Origin: Verrucomicrobiota bacterium
Lineage (GTDB): Bacteria; Verrucomicrobiota; Verrucomicrobiia; Limisphaerales; CAIQOK01
Length of the DNA stretch: 9,467 nt
Reading direction: 5' to 3'
Assembly (NCBI GenBank): GCA_025363535.1
Contig: JANYDP010000146.1
Coordinates: forward strand, 1-9,467
Position 1 is the first letter of the stretch. Each line of letters opens with the position of its first letter. The position numbers and the translations under genes are program-made. The notes under the pieces were generated by a model. The model was not told the DNA's origin. It was given only the letters and a program-made list of their open reading frames with translations, and ran no database searches. Positions 1-5,698 of the stretch are shown here, piece after piece.

Positions 1-221
1 GCCACGCCGCCGCCCATTGTTTCCGGCAGCAGTTTGTCGCCGTAAGCGCCGTTGACGTGGGTGAAGTCAATTCCCGCCGCGCGCGTGATGTCGGTGAATT
101 TTGCCAGCGGCACTTCTTCTGCGCTCACAATGATGGCGGCTTGAGTGACCAGCAGAACCAGCGTTGCCAGCCCGGCGCGAACCGGCTGAAGATTTTTTGC
201 GATTGAAGATTGGTTTGGCAT
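1..221 (-). CDS. CRTAC1/FG-GAP repeat secreted protein, N-terminal part (runs off the window)
   Basis: The complement strand is open from an ATG at 221-219 to the window edge (73 full codons). It begins with a basic stretch and a hydrophobic core (about residues 16-34, ...LATLVLLVTQAAIIVSA), a good Sec signal peptide with likely cleavage after VSA34. Residues 42-73 carry FTDITRAAGIDFTHVNGAYG followed by KLLPETMGGGV. That is the conserved entry of CRTAC1/ASPIC-UnbV proteins, just before their first calcium-binding DYDNDG repeat (FG-GAP/VCBS beta-propeller). Family members are secreted or surface proteins, common in Verrucomicrobiota and Planctomycetota, mostly of unknown substrate. No Shine-Dalgarno is visible before the ATG. 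The gene is divergent from the histidine kinase, with 45 bp between starts. The frame is too short for most gene callers but the motif match is strong. The propeller itself lies outside the window. Confidence 0.85.
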   Translation of the reverse strand, partial: MPNQSSIAKNLQPVRAGLATLVLLVTQAAIIVSAEEVPLAKFTDITRAAGIDFTHVNGAYGDKLLPETMGGGV

Positions 222-266
222 CGTGAAACTGGTTAGGATTTACCAGCAATTCACACATCAGGCAAC
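222..266. promoter_or_regulatory. 45-bp divergent gap between the CRTAC1 gene and the kinase operon
   Basis: The starts of the minus-strand CRTAC1 gene and the plus-strand kinase are only 45 bp apart, so promoters for both must lie here or inside the opposing 5' coding ends. I see only weak boxes. Leftward: TTGCCT, then 17 nt, then TAAATC. Rightward: TTGGTT (210-215), then 18 nt, then TAGGAT (234-239). Neither is convincing. AGG at 260-262 is a weak ribosome site for the kinase ATG at 267. No LytTR-like repeat is seen here, so autoregulation of the kinase operon is not supported. Confidence 0.3.
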
Positions 267-1355
267 ATGACAATGCAGCACCCATTGCAAAAGCGCTGGC
301 TGAAATGGCCACTGGGATTCGCTTTTTGGACGTTGATCGGGCTGTCGTTCGCGTTTCAATTTTATATTTCCAGCGCGAAGGCCGGCATGGATGTCACCTG
401 GAAACAGGCGGTGAGCTACGCGTTGGGTGACTGGTATGTGTTCGCGCTGCTTTCGATTCCGGTGGTGTGGCTCGCCGGAAAATTTCAGTTTGAGTCGGGT
501 CGCCGCGCGGTGAGTTTGCTGGTCCACCTTCCGTGCAGCGTGGTTTTTTCGCTCACATACATGGTGCTGCGTGCGTGGATCGGGACGTGGCAGAGCGAGG
601 CGAGTTTTGCCGAAGCCTTCCAGCCGCTGCTGGTGAAGACGTGGCATTTCAACCTGCTGATTTACTGGGTGATTGTTGCCGTGAGTTTTGCGTTCGCTTA
701 CTACGGCAAATTTCGCGAGCGCGAACTGCGCGCGGCAGAACTGGAAAAAAGTCTCGCGCAGGCGAAGCTGCACGCGCTCCAGATGCAATTGAATCCGCAT
801 TTTCTGTTCAACAGCCTGCATTCCGTTTCCGCGCTGATGCATCAGGACGTGGAAGCCGCCGACCGAATGGTAGTGCGCTTGAGTGATTTGTTGCGGGCGG
901 CGCTCGATAATTCCGGCGCGCAAGAAGTGACGCTGCGCGATGAACTGAAATTTCTGCAAAGCTATCTGGAGATCGAAAAAATTCGCTTCGGAAATCGGCT
1001 CACGGTGCAGACAGAAATTCCCGCTGACCTGCTGGATGCCCGCGTGCCGAATCTGATTTTGCAACCGTTGGTGGAAAACGCCATCCGCCACGGCATCGAG
1101 CCGCACGCCAAGCCGGGACGCATTGAACTGCGAGCGCAACGCGTGAACGGTAAGCTCACGCTGGACGTGAGCGACAATGGCGCAGGCGTCAATGATACCA
1201 AGGCGATCAGCGAAGGCGTGGGTTTGGCCAATACCCGCGCACGATTGCGAACGCTCTACGGCGAGGCGCAAAGCTTTGAATTGAGGAATCGTCCTGAAGG
1301 CGGATTGCGCGCGCAACTGACGATTCCATTTCACACGGCGGAGGAATTAAAATGA
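267..1355 (+). CDS. LytS/AlgZ-type membrane sensor histidine kinase
   Basis: This 362-residue protein has four hydrophobic helices at about 15-33, 55-71, 83-101 and 128-146, a basic, probably coiled-coil linker (147-175), then a His_kinase (PF06580) plus HATPase_c module. The phosphoacceptor block QLNPHFLFNSLHSVSAL puts the presumed phospho-His at 178. The N-box LVENAIRHG is at 268-276, the G1 box DNGAG at 303-307 and the G2-like GVGLANTRARL at 317-327, so all ATP-site motifs are present. There is no PAS, GAF or large periplasmic loop, so sensing is probably through the membrane helices, as proposed for AlgZ/FimS-like kinases. The ATG at 267 is preferred over 273 because of the weak AGG upstream. 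The stop overlaps the next ATG (ATGA), so translation is coupled to the regulator. The inducing signal cannot be told from sequence. Confidence 0.93.
   Translation: MTMQHPLQKRWLKWPLGFAFWTLIGLSFAFQFYISSAKAGMDVTWKQAVSYALGDWYVFALLSIPVVWLAGKFQFESGRRAVSLLVHLPCSVVFSLTYMVLRAWIGTWQSEASFAEAFQPLLVKTWHFNLLIYWVIVAVSFAFAYYGKFRERELRAAELEKSLAQAKLHALQMQLNPHFLFNSLHSVSALMHQDVEAADRMVVRLSDLLRAALDNSGAQEVTLRDELKFLQSYLEIEKIRFGNRLTVQTEIPADLLDARVPNLILQPLVENAIRHGIEPHAKPGRIELRAQRVNGKLTLDVSDNGAGVNDTKAISEGVGLANTRARLRTLYGEAQSFELRNRPEGGLRAQLTIPFHTAEELK
1340..1344 (+). promoter_or_regulatory. Strong Shine-Dalgarno for the response regulator
   Basis: GGAGG lies 7 nt before the regulator ATG at 1352, inside the last codons of the kinase. 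It is the only textbook ribosome site in the window; the other starts have weak or no Shine-Dalgarno. Together with the ATGA overlap it fixes the regulator start and suggests the regulator is made in excess over the kinase. Confidence 0.8.
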
Positions 1356-2113
1356 AAAAAATTCGCACGCTCATTGTTGACGACGAATCGCTGGCGCGCG
1401 ACCGGATGCGCCAGTTGCTGCAAGGCGAAAGTGAAATCGAAATCGTCGGCGAATGTGCGGATGGAAAATCGGCGGTGGAAAAAATTCGGCAGGCGACGCC
1501 GGATTTAATTTTCCTCGACGTGCAGATGCCGGAGCTGGACGGCTTCGGCGTGGTGGAAGCGTTGGGCGCGAATGTGACCCCGGTCATCGTGTTCGTCACC
1601 GCGCACGACAAGTTTGCGTTGCGGGCATTTGAGATTCACGCGGTGGATTATTTATTGAAGCCATTCGACCGCGAGCGTTTTCAAAAAGCGTTGCAACGTG
1701 CGCTGGACCAAGTGAAGCAACGGGACACCGGCAAACTGCTTGAGCGGCAGGCGGCATTGATTGCCGCATTGCGGTCGCCGCAGACGGATGACCGACTTGC
1801 AGTAAAATCTGGCGGTCACGTCGTGTGGGTGAAACTCGAGGACGTGGATTGGATCGGCTCGGCGGACAATTACGCGGAACTGCACGTCGGCGCAAAATCC
1901 CATTTGATGCGTGAGACGCTCGCGGCATTGGAAGCGCGGCTAGATCCGCAAAAATTTGTCCGCATCAGCCGCTCAGTCATCGTCAATGCGCGACGCATCA
2001 AGGAACTCAAACGGTTGTTTTATGGCGGCTACGAGTTGATTCTTCAAGATGGCAACAAGCTCACCTTGAGCCGGCGGTATCGGGACAAGCTGCAGCAGTT
2101 GGGTTTTGAGTGA
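1352..2113 (+). CDS. LytTR-family response regulator (LytR/AlgR type)
   Basis: The 253-residue product has an N-terminal receiver domain (about 4-120) with the acidic pair Asp10-Asp11, phosphoacceptor Asp56 in FLDVQMPELDGF, Thr83 and Lys103 (DYLLKPF), all the catalytic receiver positions. A short helix-rich linker leads to a LytTR DNA-binding domain (about 147-250), with DWIGSADNYAELHV, the KFVRISRSVIVNARRI block and a C-terminal LTLSRRYRDKL. The last two correspond to the DNA-contact segments of AlgR/AgrA-like proteins (compare RIHRNALVARARI and LTVSRRH recalled from AlgR). It is translationally coupled to the upstream kinase and is surely its partner. LytTR regulators bind pairs of roughly 9-10 bp direct repeats about two helical turns apart; a good candidate lies at 3427-3462. 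No terminator is evident in the 82 nt that follow, so read-through into the next gene is possible. Confidence 0.95.
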   Translation: MKKIRTLIVDDESLARDRMRQLLQGESEIEIVGECADGKSAVEKIRQATPDLIFLDVQMPELDGFGVVEALGANVTPVIVFVTAHDKFALRAFEIHAVDYLLKPFDRERFQKALQRALDQVKQRDTGKLLERQAALIAALRSPQTDDRLAVKSGGHVVWVKLEDVDWIGSADNYAELHVGAKSHLMRETLAALEARLDPQKFVRISRSVIVNARRIKELKRLFYGGYELILQDGNKLTLSRRYRDKLQQLGFE

Positions 2114-2195
2114 GTGGACGGCAACCGCGCCCGGCTGGATTTGAACTGGAAGTTTTAACGCTCAACTTGACTGGCAATACAACCGAAATTCATTC

Positions 2196-3287
2196 ATGAT
2201 TCAACCACTTATGAAATTCTCAGATCATTCGCTGCGGCACCGACACGTCGGTGCTTTGATAACTTCCCTGTGTGCGTTGTGGCTCCTCGTTTCCACCGCG
2301 ACGGCGTGGGCGGACTCGGTGTTTACCGTTCGGCAAACGTACACCGTCACCAACATGCCCGAAGGCGCGAAACAGGTGCGCGGCTGGTTCTGGATGCCTG
2401 AAGATCGTCCCGAACAACGCGTGCTGGAATTCAAGGTCGTGGAAGGCCCGGAATCGTTGCGCATCACGCGGGATTCCACGTACGGACGTTCCTGGATTTA
2501 CGCCGATGCTCCGGTCAATCCCGCCAAACCGCTGCGGGTCACGACCGAATTCAAAGTGCTCCGCCGCGCCGTCAGCGGCCTGGCCGATCCGACGAAGACC
2601 CGTCCGATCACCGACCAGGATCGGCGCACGTTCGCCGCCGCCTCCCGGTTGGACGAAGTCCACATGGAAGTCAACCCGACGATTCAAAAAATTGCCGATG
2701 AAGTGGCGGGCGACGAAAAAAACCCCGTGCTCCAGGCGCACAAGTTTTTCCAGTACGTGATTGATCACAGCGAGCATTACTCGAAGTCCGGCCCCACGCC
2801 CACAGGCAAGTGCCTCGGCGACGCGATGGAATGCCTGGCCGGCACCGGCGATTGTTGCTCGGATCAGCACGGCCTGTTCATCGCGCTGTGTCGCGCGCGC
2901 GGCATTCCGTGCCGGCTGATGTTTGGCAGCCGGTTGAAACCGGAAAATCTGGGCAAGGATCACGAGCCGGGCTATCGCTGCTGGCCGAATTTTTACGCGC
3001 CTGGCCTGGGCTGGGTGCCGCTCGATGTCTCTTCGGGAGACGCTGCCGGCGACAAGGCTGACAACTGGTTCGGCGGCCTGGATGAAAACCGGATCGAATG
3101 GGCCGAGGGCCGGGACTTTGAACTGGAACCCCGCTCGCAAGTCCGGCCCGACCTGGTTATTCGCGCCTGGGTGGAAGTGGATGGCAAACCGACCAAGGGC
3201 TATGAGCGCGTGGTGAATTTCCAACGCGAGGAAGTGTCGGCAGCAGCAACGGTCAAAACCGCTGCCGTCAACGCGACCGTAAAATAA
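2196..3287 (+). CDS. Secreted transglutaminase-like protein with an altered catalytic His position
   Basis: The 363-residue protein starts with a basic segment and hydrophobic core (about 18-38), with predicted Sec cleavage after ATAWA39. Residues 40-130 look like a beta-rich N-terminal domain. The transglutaminase/protease core follows at about 175-280: GDCCSDQHGLFIALCRARGI, with the likely nucleophile Cys221 aligning to the family C-x-D...L..ALLRALGIP pattern, then YRCWPNFYAPGLGWVPLD with the acid Asp277. In active relatives the second motif reads H-[AC]-W-x-E-[FV]-Y; here the His position is Arg261 (codon CGC, 2976-2978). The protein may therefore be a non-catalytic binder or use another base. 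Cysteines 206, 213, 220, 221, 232, 239 and 262 crowd the core and could form disulfides after export. An alternative start is Met6 (2211). No Shine-Dalgarno is visible. The substrate is unknown; it may belong to the kinase operon or stand alone. Confidence 0.85.
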   Translation: MIQPLMKFSDHSLRHRHVGALITSLCALWLLVSTATAWADSVFTVRQTYTVTNMPEGAKQVRGWFWMPEDRPEQRVLEFKVVEGPESLRITRDSTYGRSWIYADAPVNPAKPLRVTTEFKVLRRAVSGLADPTKTRPITDQDRRTFAAASRLDEVHMEVNPTIQKIADEVAGDEKNPVLQAHKFFQYVIDHSEHYSKSGPTPTGKCLGDAMECLAGTGDCCSDQHGLFIALCRARGIPCRLMFGSRLKPENLGKDHEPGYRCWPNFYAPGLGWVPLDVSSGDAAGDKADNWFGGLDENRIEWAEGRDFELEPRSQVRPDLVIRAWVEVDGKPTKGYERVVNFQREEVSAAATVKTAAVNATVK

Positions 3288-3309
3288 TCCGGGCGAGTTG
3301 AAGTGCTGT

Positions 3310-3339
3310 GCGGCGCGTGGAATAAATTCCGTGCGCCGC
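3310..3339 (+). terminator. Hairpin downstream of the transglutaminase-like gene, probable terminator
   Basis: Two 13-nt arms (3310-3322 and 3327-3339) enclose a TAAA loop, 22 nt after the stop codon. Eleven pairs are Watson-Crick. The two remaining (3317/3332 and 3318/3331) are G.U pairs in the plus-strand transcript but would be C/A mismatches in a minus-strand transcript, so the fold favours rightward RNA. The sequence after the stem (CTGCGTTTGGTTTG) is only moderately T-rich, so it is not a textbook intrinsic terminator; it may instead act with Rho or protect the 3' end. Confidence 0.6.
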
Positions 3340-3426
3340 CTGCGTTTGGTTTGATGCCCAGCGTATCTTCGTGGAGGCAGTGATTTTCCGTTCATTGATT
3401 TAGAGGACGGAGCAACATTCACGGAC

Positions 3427-3462
3427 CTGCCGTTCGTCCCTAAATTTCTGCCATCCGTCCCT
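3427..3462 (+). promoter_or_regulatory. Candidate LytTR (AlgR-like) binding site: paired 15-bp direct repeat
   Basis: CTGCCGTTCGTCCCT (3427-3441) recurs as CTGCCATCCGTCCCT (3448-3462), 13 of 15 positions identical, with a start-to-start distance of exactly 21 bp, so both copies face the same side of the helix. The first copy contains CCGTTCGTC (3430-3438), which is the AlgR recognition core as I remember it; the second has 7 of 9. Paired direct repeats about two turns apart are the known LytTR target layout. The repeat ends a few bases before a possible -35 region and about 29 bp before CATAAT (3491-3496), a usual activator position. The window encodes a LytTR regulator 1.3 kb upstream. Binding by that protein is inference. 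Confidence 0.55.
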
Positions 3463-3467
3463 GGAAT

Positions 3468-3496
3468 GTTTATTTATTTCCGGCGGCACGCATAAT
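3468..3496 (+). promoter_or_regulatory. Candidate promoter of the haloperoxidase unit
   Basis: CATAAT (3491-3496) matches TATAAT in five of six positions. Seventeen bases upstream is GTTTAT (3468-3473), a poor -35. A good -10 with a poor -35 is what activator-dependent promoters often show, and the direct repeat 3427-3462 sits immediately upstream. Transcription would start near 3503, giving a leader of about 90 nt before the ATG at 3595. Sigma-factor preferences of this lineage are assumed to be like the standard housekeeping type. Confidence 0.35.
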
Positions 3497-3502
3497 TTGT
3501 CC

Positions 3503-3541
3503 ATGTCAAAACAATCAAGAGCTAAAGCCAAGGCTTGGTGA
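3503..3541 (+). other. 12-codon basic ORF in the haloperoxidase leader (possible leader peptide)
   Basis: An ATG at the predicted transcription start opens a frame for MSKQSRAKAKAW and then stops with TGA. The peptide is strongly basic. Right at its end is AAGCCAAGGCTTGG, partly self-complementary, followed by TTTTT (3542-3546 region), which loosely resembles an attenuator but with too small a loop to be stable in the simplest fold. There is no Shine-Dalgarno; it would have to be leaderless. Most likely it is chance; it is listed only because of its position. Confidence 0.15.
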
Positions 3542-3594
3542 TTTTTGGCCATCAAAAGTAAGCTGGCAACCTACAACTCCCAACCTCGGTATTT

Positions 3595-5688
3595 ATGTCA
3601 CTTCAAAAACGTTTCAGAATGTGCCCGCTCGCCGGTTGCGCCATGCTGCTCCTGGTCGGCGGCAGCACCCACGCCTCCACCAACACCAGTGTCGCCCGCG
3701 TTTGGGATGAGCGCGCGCTGGCGTCCATCCGTGTGGATACGCCGCATCCGCCCGCGCAGGCGCGCAACCTGTTCAGTCTTTCCGTGTGCCTGTACGACGC
3801 CTGGGCGGCCTACGACACGAACGGGGCGGTGGGGTACATTTATCGCGGCAAATACTCTGCCACCAATATCGCCTTGGCGCGGCGTGAAGCGATCAGCTAT
3901 GCGGCTTATCGGATTTTGAAGGAACGCCACTTCTATTCGAAAACCGCGGCCACCACTCTTGCAGCGGACGACGCCCAAATGACGGCGCTGGGCTACAACA
4001 CCAACAATGTTTCGCGCGACACTTCTACTCCGGCGGGCGTGGGCAACTCAATTTACGACGCCGTCTCAGCCTGGTTCATCAACGATGGCGCCCGGCAAAC
4101 CAATGGCACCCAGGCGGCACCTTACCCGGACTATCCCGTTGGCCAGGGCGGCTACGTCTATACCAACGGATACTTGGCAGTGGCGCTGACCGGCATCACC
4201 GACGGCACCAACAGCACGCTGGTGAATATCAATCACTGGCAGCGGTTGCAGATCGGCAACCCGATTGATCAAAATGGATTTCCCCAAGGGCCGATTCAAA
4301 AGTATCTGGGCGCGCAGTGGCTGGGCGTGCGGCCCTTCGCGCTGGCCCGCACCGACGCGACGAAGCCGTGGATTGATCCCGGCCCGCCGCCGTTGTTCGG
4401 TGGAGCCACGCATGCTGAATTTGTCAGCAACGTGGTGGAGGTTATCCGTCGCAGCAGTGAACTGACTGTGGATGACGGTGTCATGGTTGATATTTCCCCC
4501 GGTGCATTCGGCAACAACACTCTCGGCACCAGCGATGGCACCGGGCACCCCGTCAATCCAGCCACGGGCCTTCCGTATGCGCCCAATCTGGTTTTGCGCG
4601 GCGATTTTGTCCGCGTGTTGGCTGAGTTTTGGGCGGATGGTCCAAGTTCTGAAACCCCACCGGGCCACTGGAATGTTCTCGCCAATGGGGTAGGGGATAG
4701 CACCAATTTCGTCAAACGCCTCGGCGGCACCGGGCCGGTGGTGGACGATCTGGAGTGGGATGCGAAGACTTACTTCGCGCTTAATGCCGCCGTCCATGAA
4801 GCCGCCTGCGCCGCCTGGTCGCTGAAACGTTACTATGATGGCTGGCGTCCCATCAGCGCCATTCGCTACCTCGGCGGACTCGGCCAGTCCAGCGACCCGG
4901 GCCTCCCTTCGTACAACCAGTATGGTCTGCCACTGATTACCAACTTGATCGAACTTGTCACGGTTGACTCGGTCGCCTCGGGTCGCCATGCGGATCTGAC
5001 TCCCGGAAAGATCGCCGTCTTCTGCTGGCCTGGTCAACCTTTTGATCCGACTAATCAAACCAGCGGCGTGACTTGGATTGATGCTGAGAACTGGGTGCCG
5101 TACCAAAAGGCGAGCTTTGTCACACCAGCTTTTCCTGGATACATATCAGGACACAGTTCCTTCAGTCGCTCGGCTGCGGAAGTCCTGACCGCTATCACGG
5201 GTTCCTCGTTTTTTCCCGGTGGCATGGCCACCTATACGGCTCCGGCCAACACCAGCCTTTCTTTTGAAAAAGGTCCGAGCACGGAGGTCCAGTTGCAATG
5301 GGCCACTTACTACGACGCCGCCGATCAGGCCGGCCTCTCGCGCATCTGGGGCGGCATTCATCCGCCGGTGGATGACTTCGGCGGCCGCCGCGCCGGCTCC
5401 CAATGCGGACAGGCGGTCTGGGCTTTGGCGAAAAAATATTTCGACGGCTCGGTGGCCAGCACGCCGATGACGATCGCTCTGCGGCCCTTGAGCGCGGGCA
5501 CCAACGAACTTCGCTTCAACACACTGCGCGGCCTTTACTACAAGGTGCAGTCCACGACCAACCTCAACGTGGCGTTCAGCGACGAACCCGGCAGTTCAAC
5601 GCTCGCGCTCGAAGGTTGGTTTGTGAAAACGAATGCTGCCACCGGTCCTCAAAAATTCTATCGCGCGAAGAGTTCGCTCGTACCATGA
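3595..5688 (+). CDS. Secreted vanadium-dependent haloperoxidase (PAP2 superfamily)
   Basis: The 697-residue protein has a short signal peptide (hydrophobic 11-23, likely cleavage after THA27). The N-terminal family block VARVWDERAL...RVDTPHPPAQARNLFSLSVCLYDAWAAYD is at about 33-74. The vanadate pocket is complete: KX6RP (Lys411, Arg418-Pro419, in KRYYDGWRPISAIRYL), SGH (Ser518, Gly519, His520, the acid/base His) and SRX5HX3D (Arg583, vanadate-ligand His589, Asp593). Such enzymes oxidise halides with hydrogen peroxide to hypohalous acid; which halide cannot be told from sequence, and some relatives act as acid phosphatases. Residues about 622-697 form an extra C-terminal module with YYKVQSTTNL and a terminal QKFYRA, matching the 'VQ-T-NL...RFYR' beta modules common on exported verrucomicrobial proteins. 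The ATG at 3595 lacks a Shine-Dalgarno; Met9 (3619) would still leave a hydrophobic segment but a poorer n-region. The next gene starts 10 nt after the stop. Confidence 0.93.
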   Translation: MSLQKRFRMCPLAGCAMLLLVGGSTHASTNTSVARVWDERALASIRVDTPHPPAQARNLFSLSVCLYDAWAAYDTNGAVGYIYRGKYSATNIALARREAISYAAYRILKERHFYSKTAATTLAADDAQMTALGYNTNNVSRDTSTPAGVGNSIYDAVSAWFINDGARQTNGTQAAPYPDYPVGQGGYVYTNGYLAVALTGITDGTNSTLVNINHWQRLQIGNPIDQNGFPQGPIQKYLGAQWLGVRPFALARTDATKPWIDPGPPPLFGGATHAEFVSNVVEVIRRSSELTVDDGVMVDISPGAFGNNTLGTSDGTGHPVNPATGLPYAPNLVLRGDFVRVLAEFWADGPSSETPPGHWNVLANGVGDSTNFVKRLGGTGPVVDDLEWDAKTYFALNAAVHEAACAAWSLKRYYDGWRPISAIRYLGGLGQSSDPGLPSYNQYGLPLITNLIELVTVDSVASGRHADLTPGKIAVFCWPGQPFDPTNQTSGVTWIDAENWVPYQKASFVTPAFPGYISGHSSFSRSAAEVLTAITGSSFFPGGMATYTAPANTSLSFEKGPSTEVQLQWATYYDAADQAGLSRIWGGIHPPVDDFGGRRAGSQCGQAVWALAKKYFDGSVASTPMTIALRPLSAGTNELRFNTLRGLYYKVQSTTNLNVAFSDEPGSSTLALEGWFVKTNAATGPQKFYRAKSSLVP

Positions 5689-5698
5689 TCTGACCCCG

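Larger units (their letters stand above)
3288..3594. other. 307-nt intergenic region with regulatory signals, no convincing gene
   Basis: The stretch between the transglutaminase-like gene and the haloperoxidase holds, in order: a terminator-like hairpin (3310-3339), an inverted half-site GGACGGA (3405-3411), a 7-bp inverted repeat (AACATTC 3414-3420 with GAATGTT 3464-3470) enclosing a 15-bp direct repeat (3427-3441 and 3448-3462), a -10-like CATAAT (3491-3496), and a roughly 90-nt apparent 5' leader. The section 3462-3500 is visibly more AT-rich than its surroundings, as expected for a promoter. No tRNA, known riboswitch or ORF of believable size was recognised in it; the only open frame is 12 codons (3503-3541). 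Confidence 0.7.

Noticed and set aside
258..1334. A 358-codon minus-strand open frame opposite the histidine kinase
   Set aside because: The plus strand carries every kinase motif; the antisense product is His/Gln/Arg-rich low-information sequence.
2114..2195. A promoter for the transglutaminase-like gene (TTGACT at 2167-2172)
   Set aside because: No -10 fits between this box and the ATG at 2196, and other combinations in the gap are poor; the gene may be read from the kinase operon.
2325..2351. ACCGTTCGGC with ACCGTCACC 18 bp later, resembling an AlgR-type pair
   Set aside because: It lies inside signal-peptide-proximal coding sequence of the transglutaminase-like gene, matches the core only in part (8 of 10) and has the wrong spacing for two helical turns.
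2220..3422. A 400-codon open frame on the minus strand opposite the transglutaminase-like gene
   Set aside because: Its translation is rich in Arg, His, Gly and Ala with no recognisable domain, and the plus strand has a clear signal peptide and transglutaminase motifs. It is an antisense shadow of GC-rich coding DNA.
5633..5698. Upstream extension of the prepilin-like frame to an ATG at 5633
   Set aside because: It would overlap the haloperoxidase by 56 nt and make a 44-residue leader; the ATG at 5699 just after the stop gives a normal class III leader.
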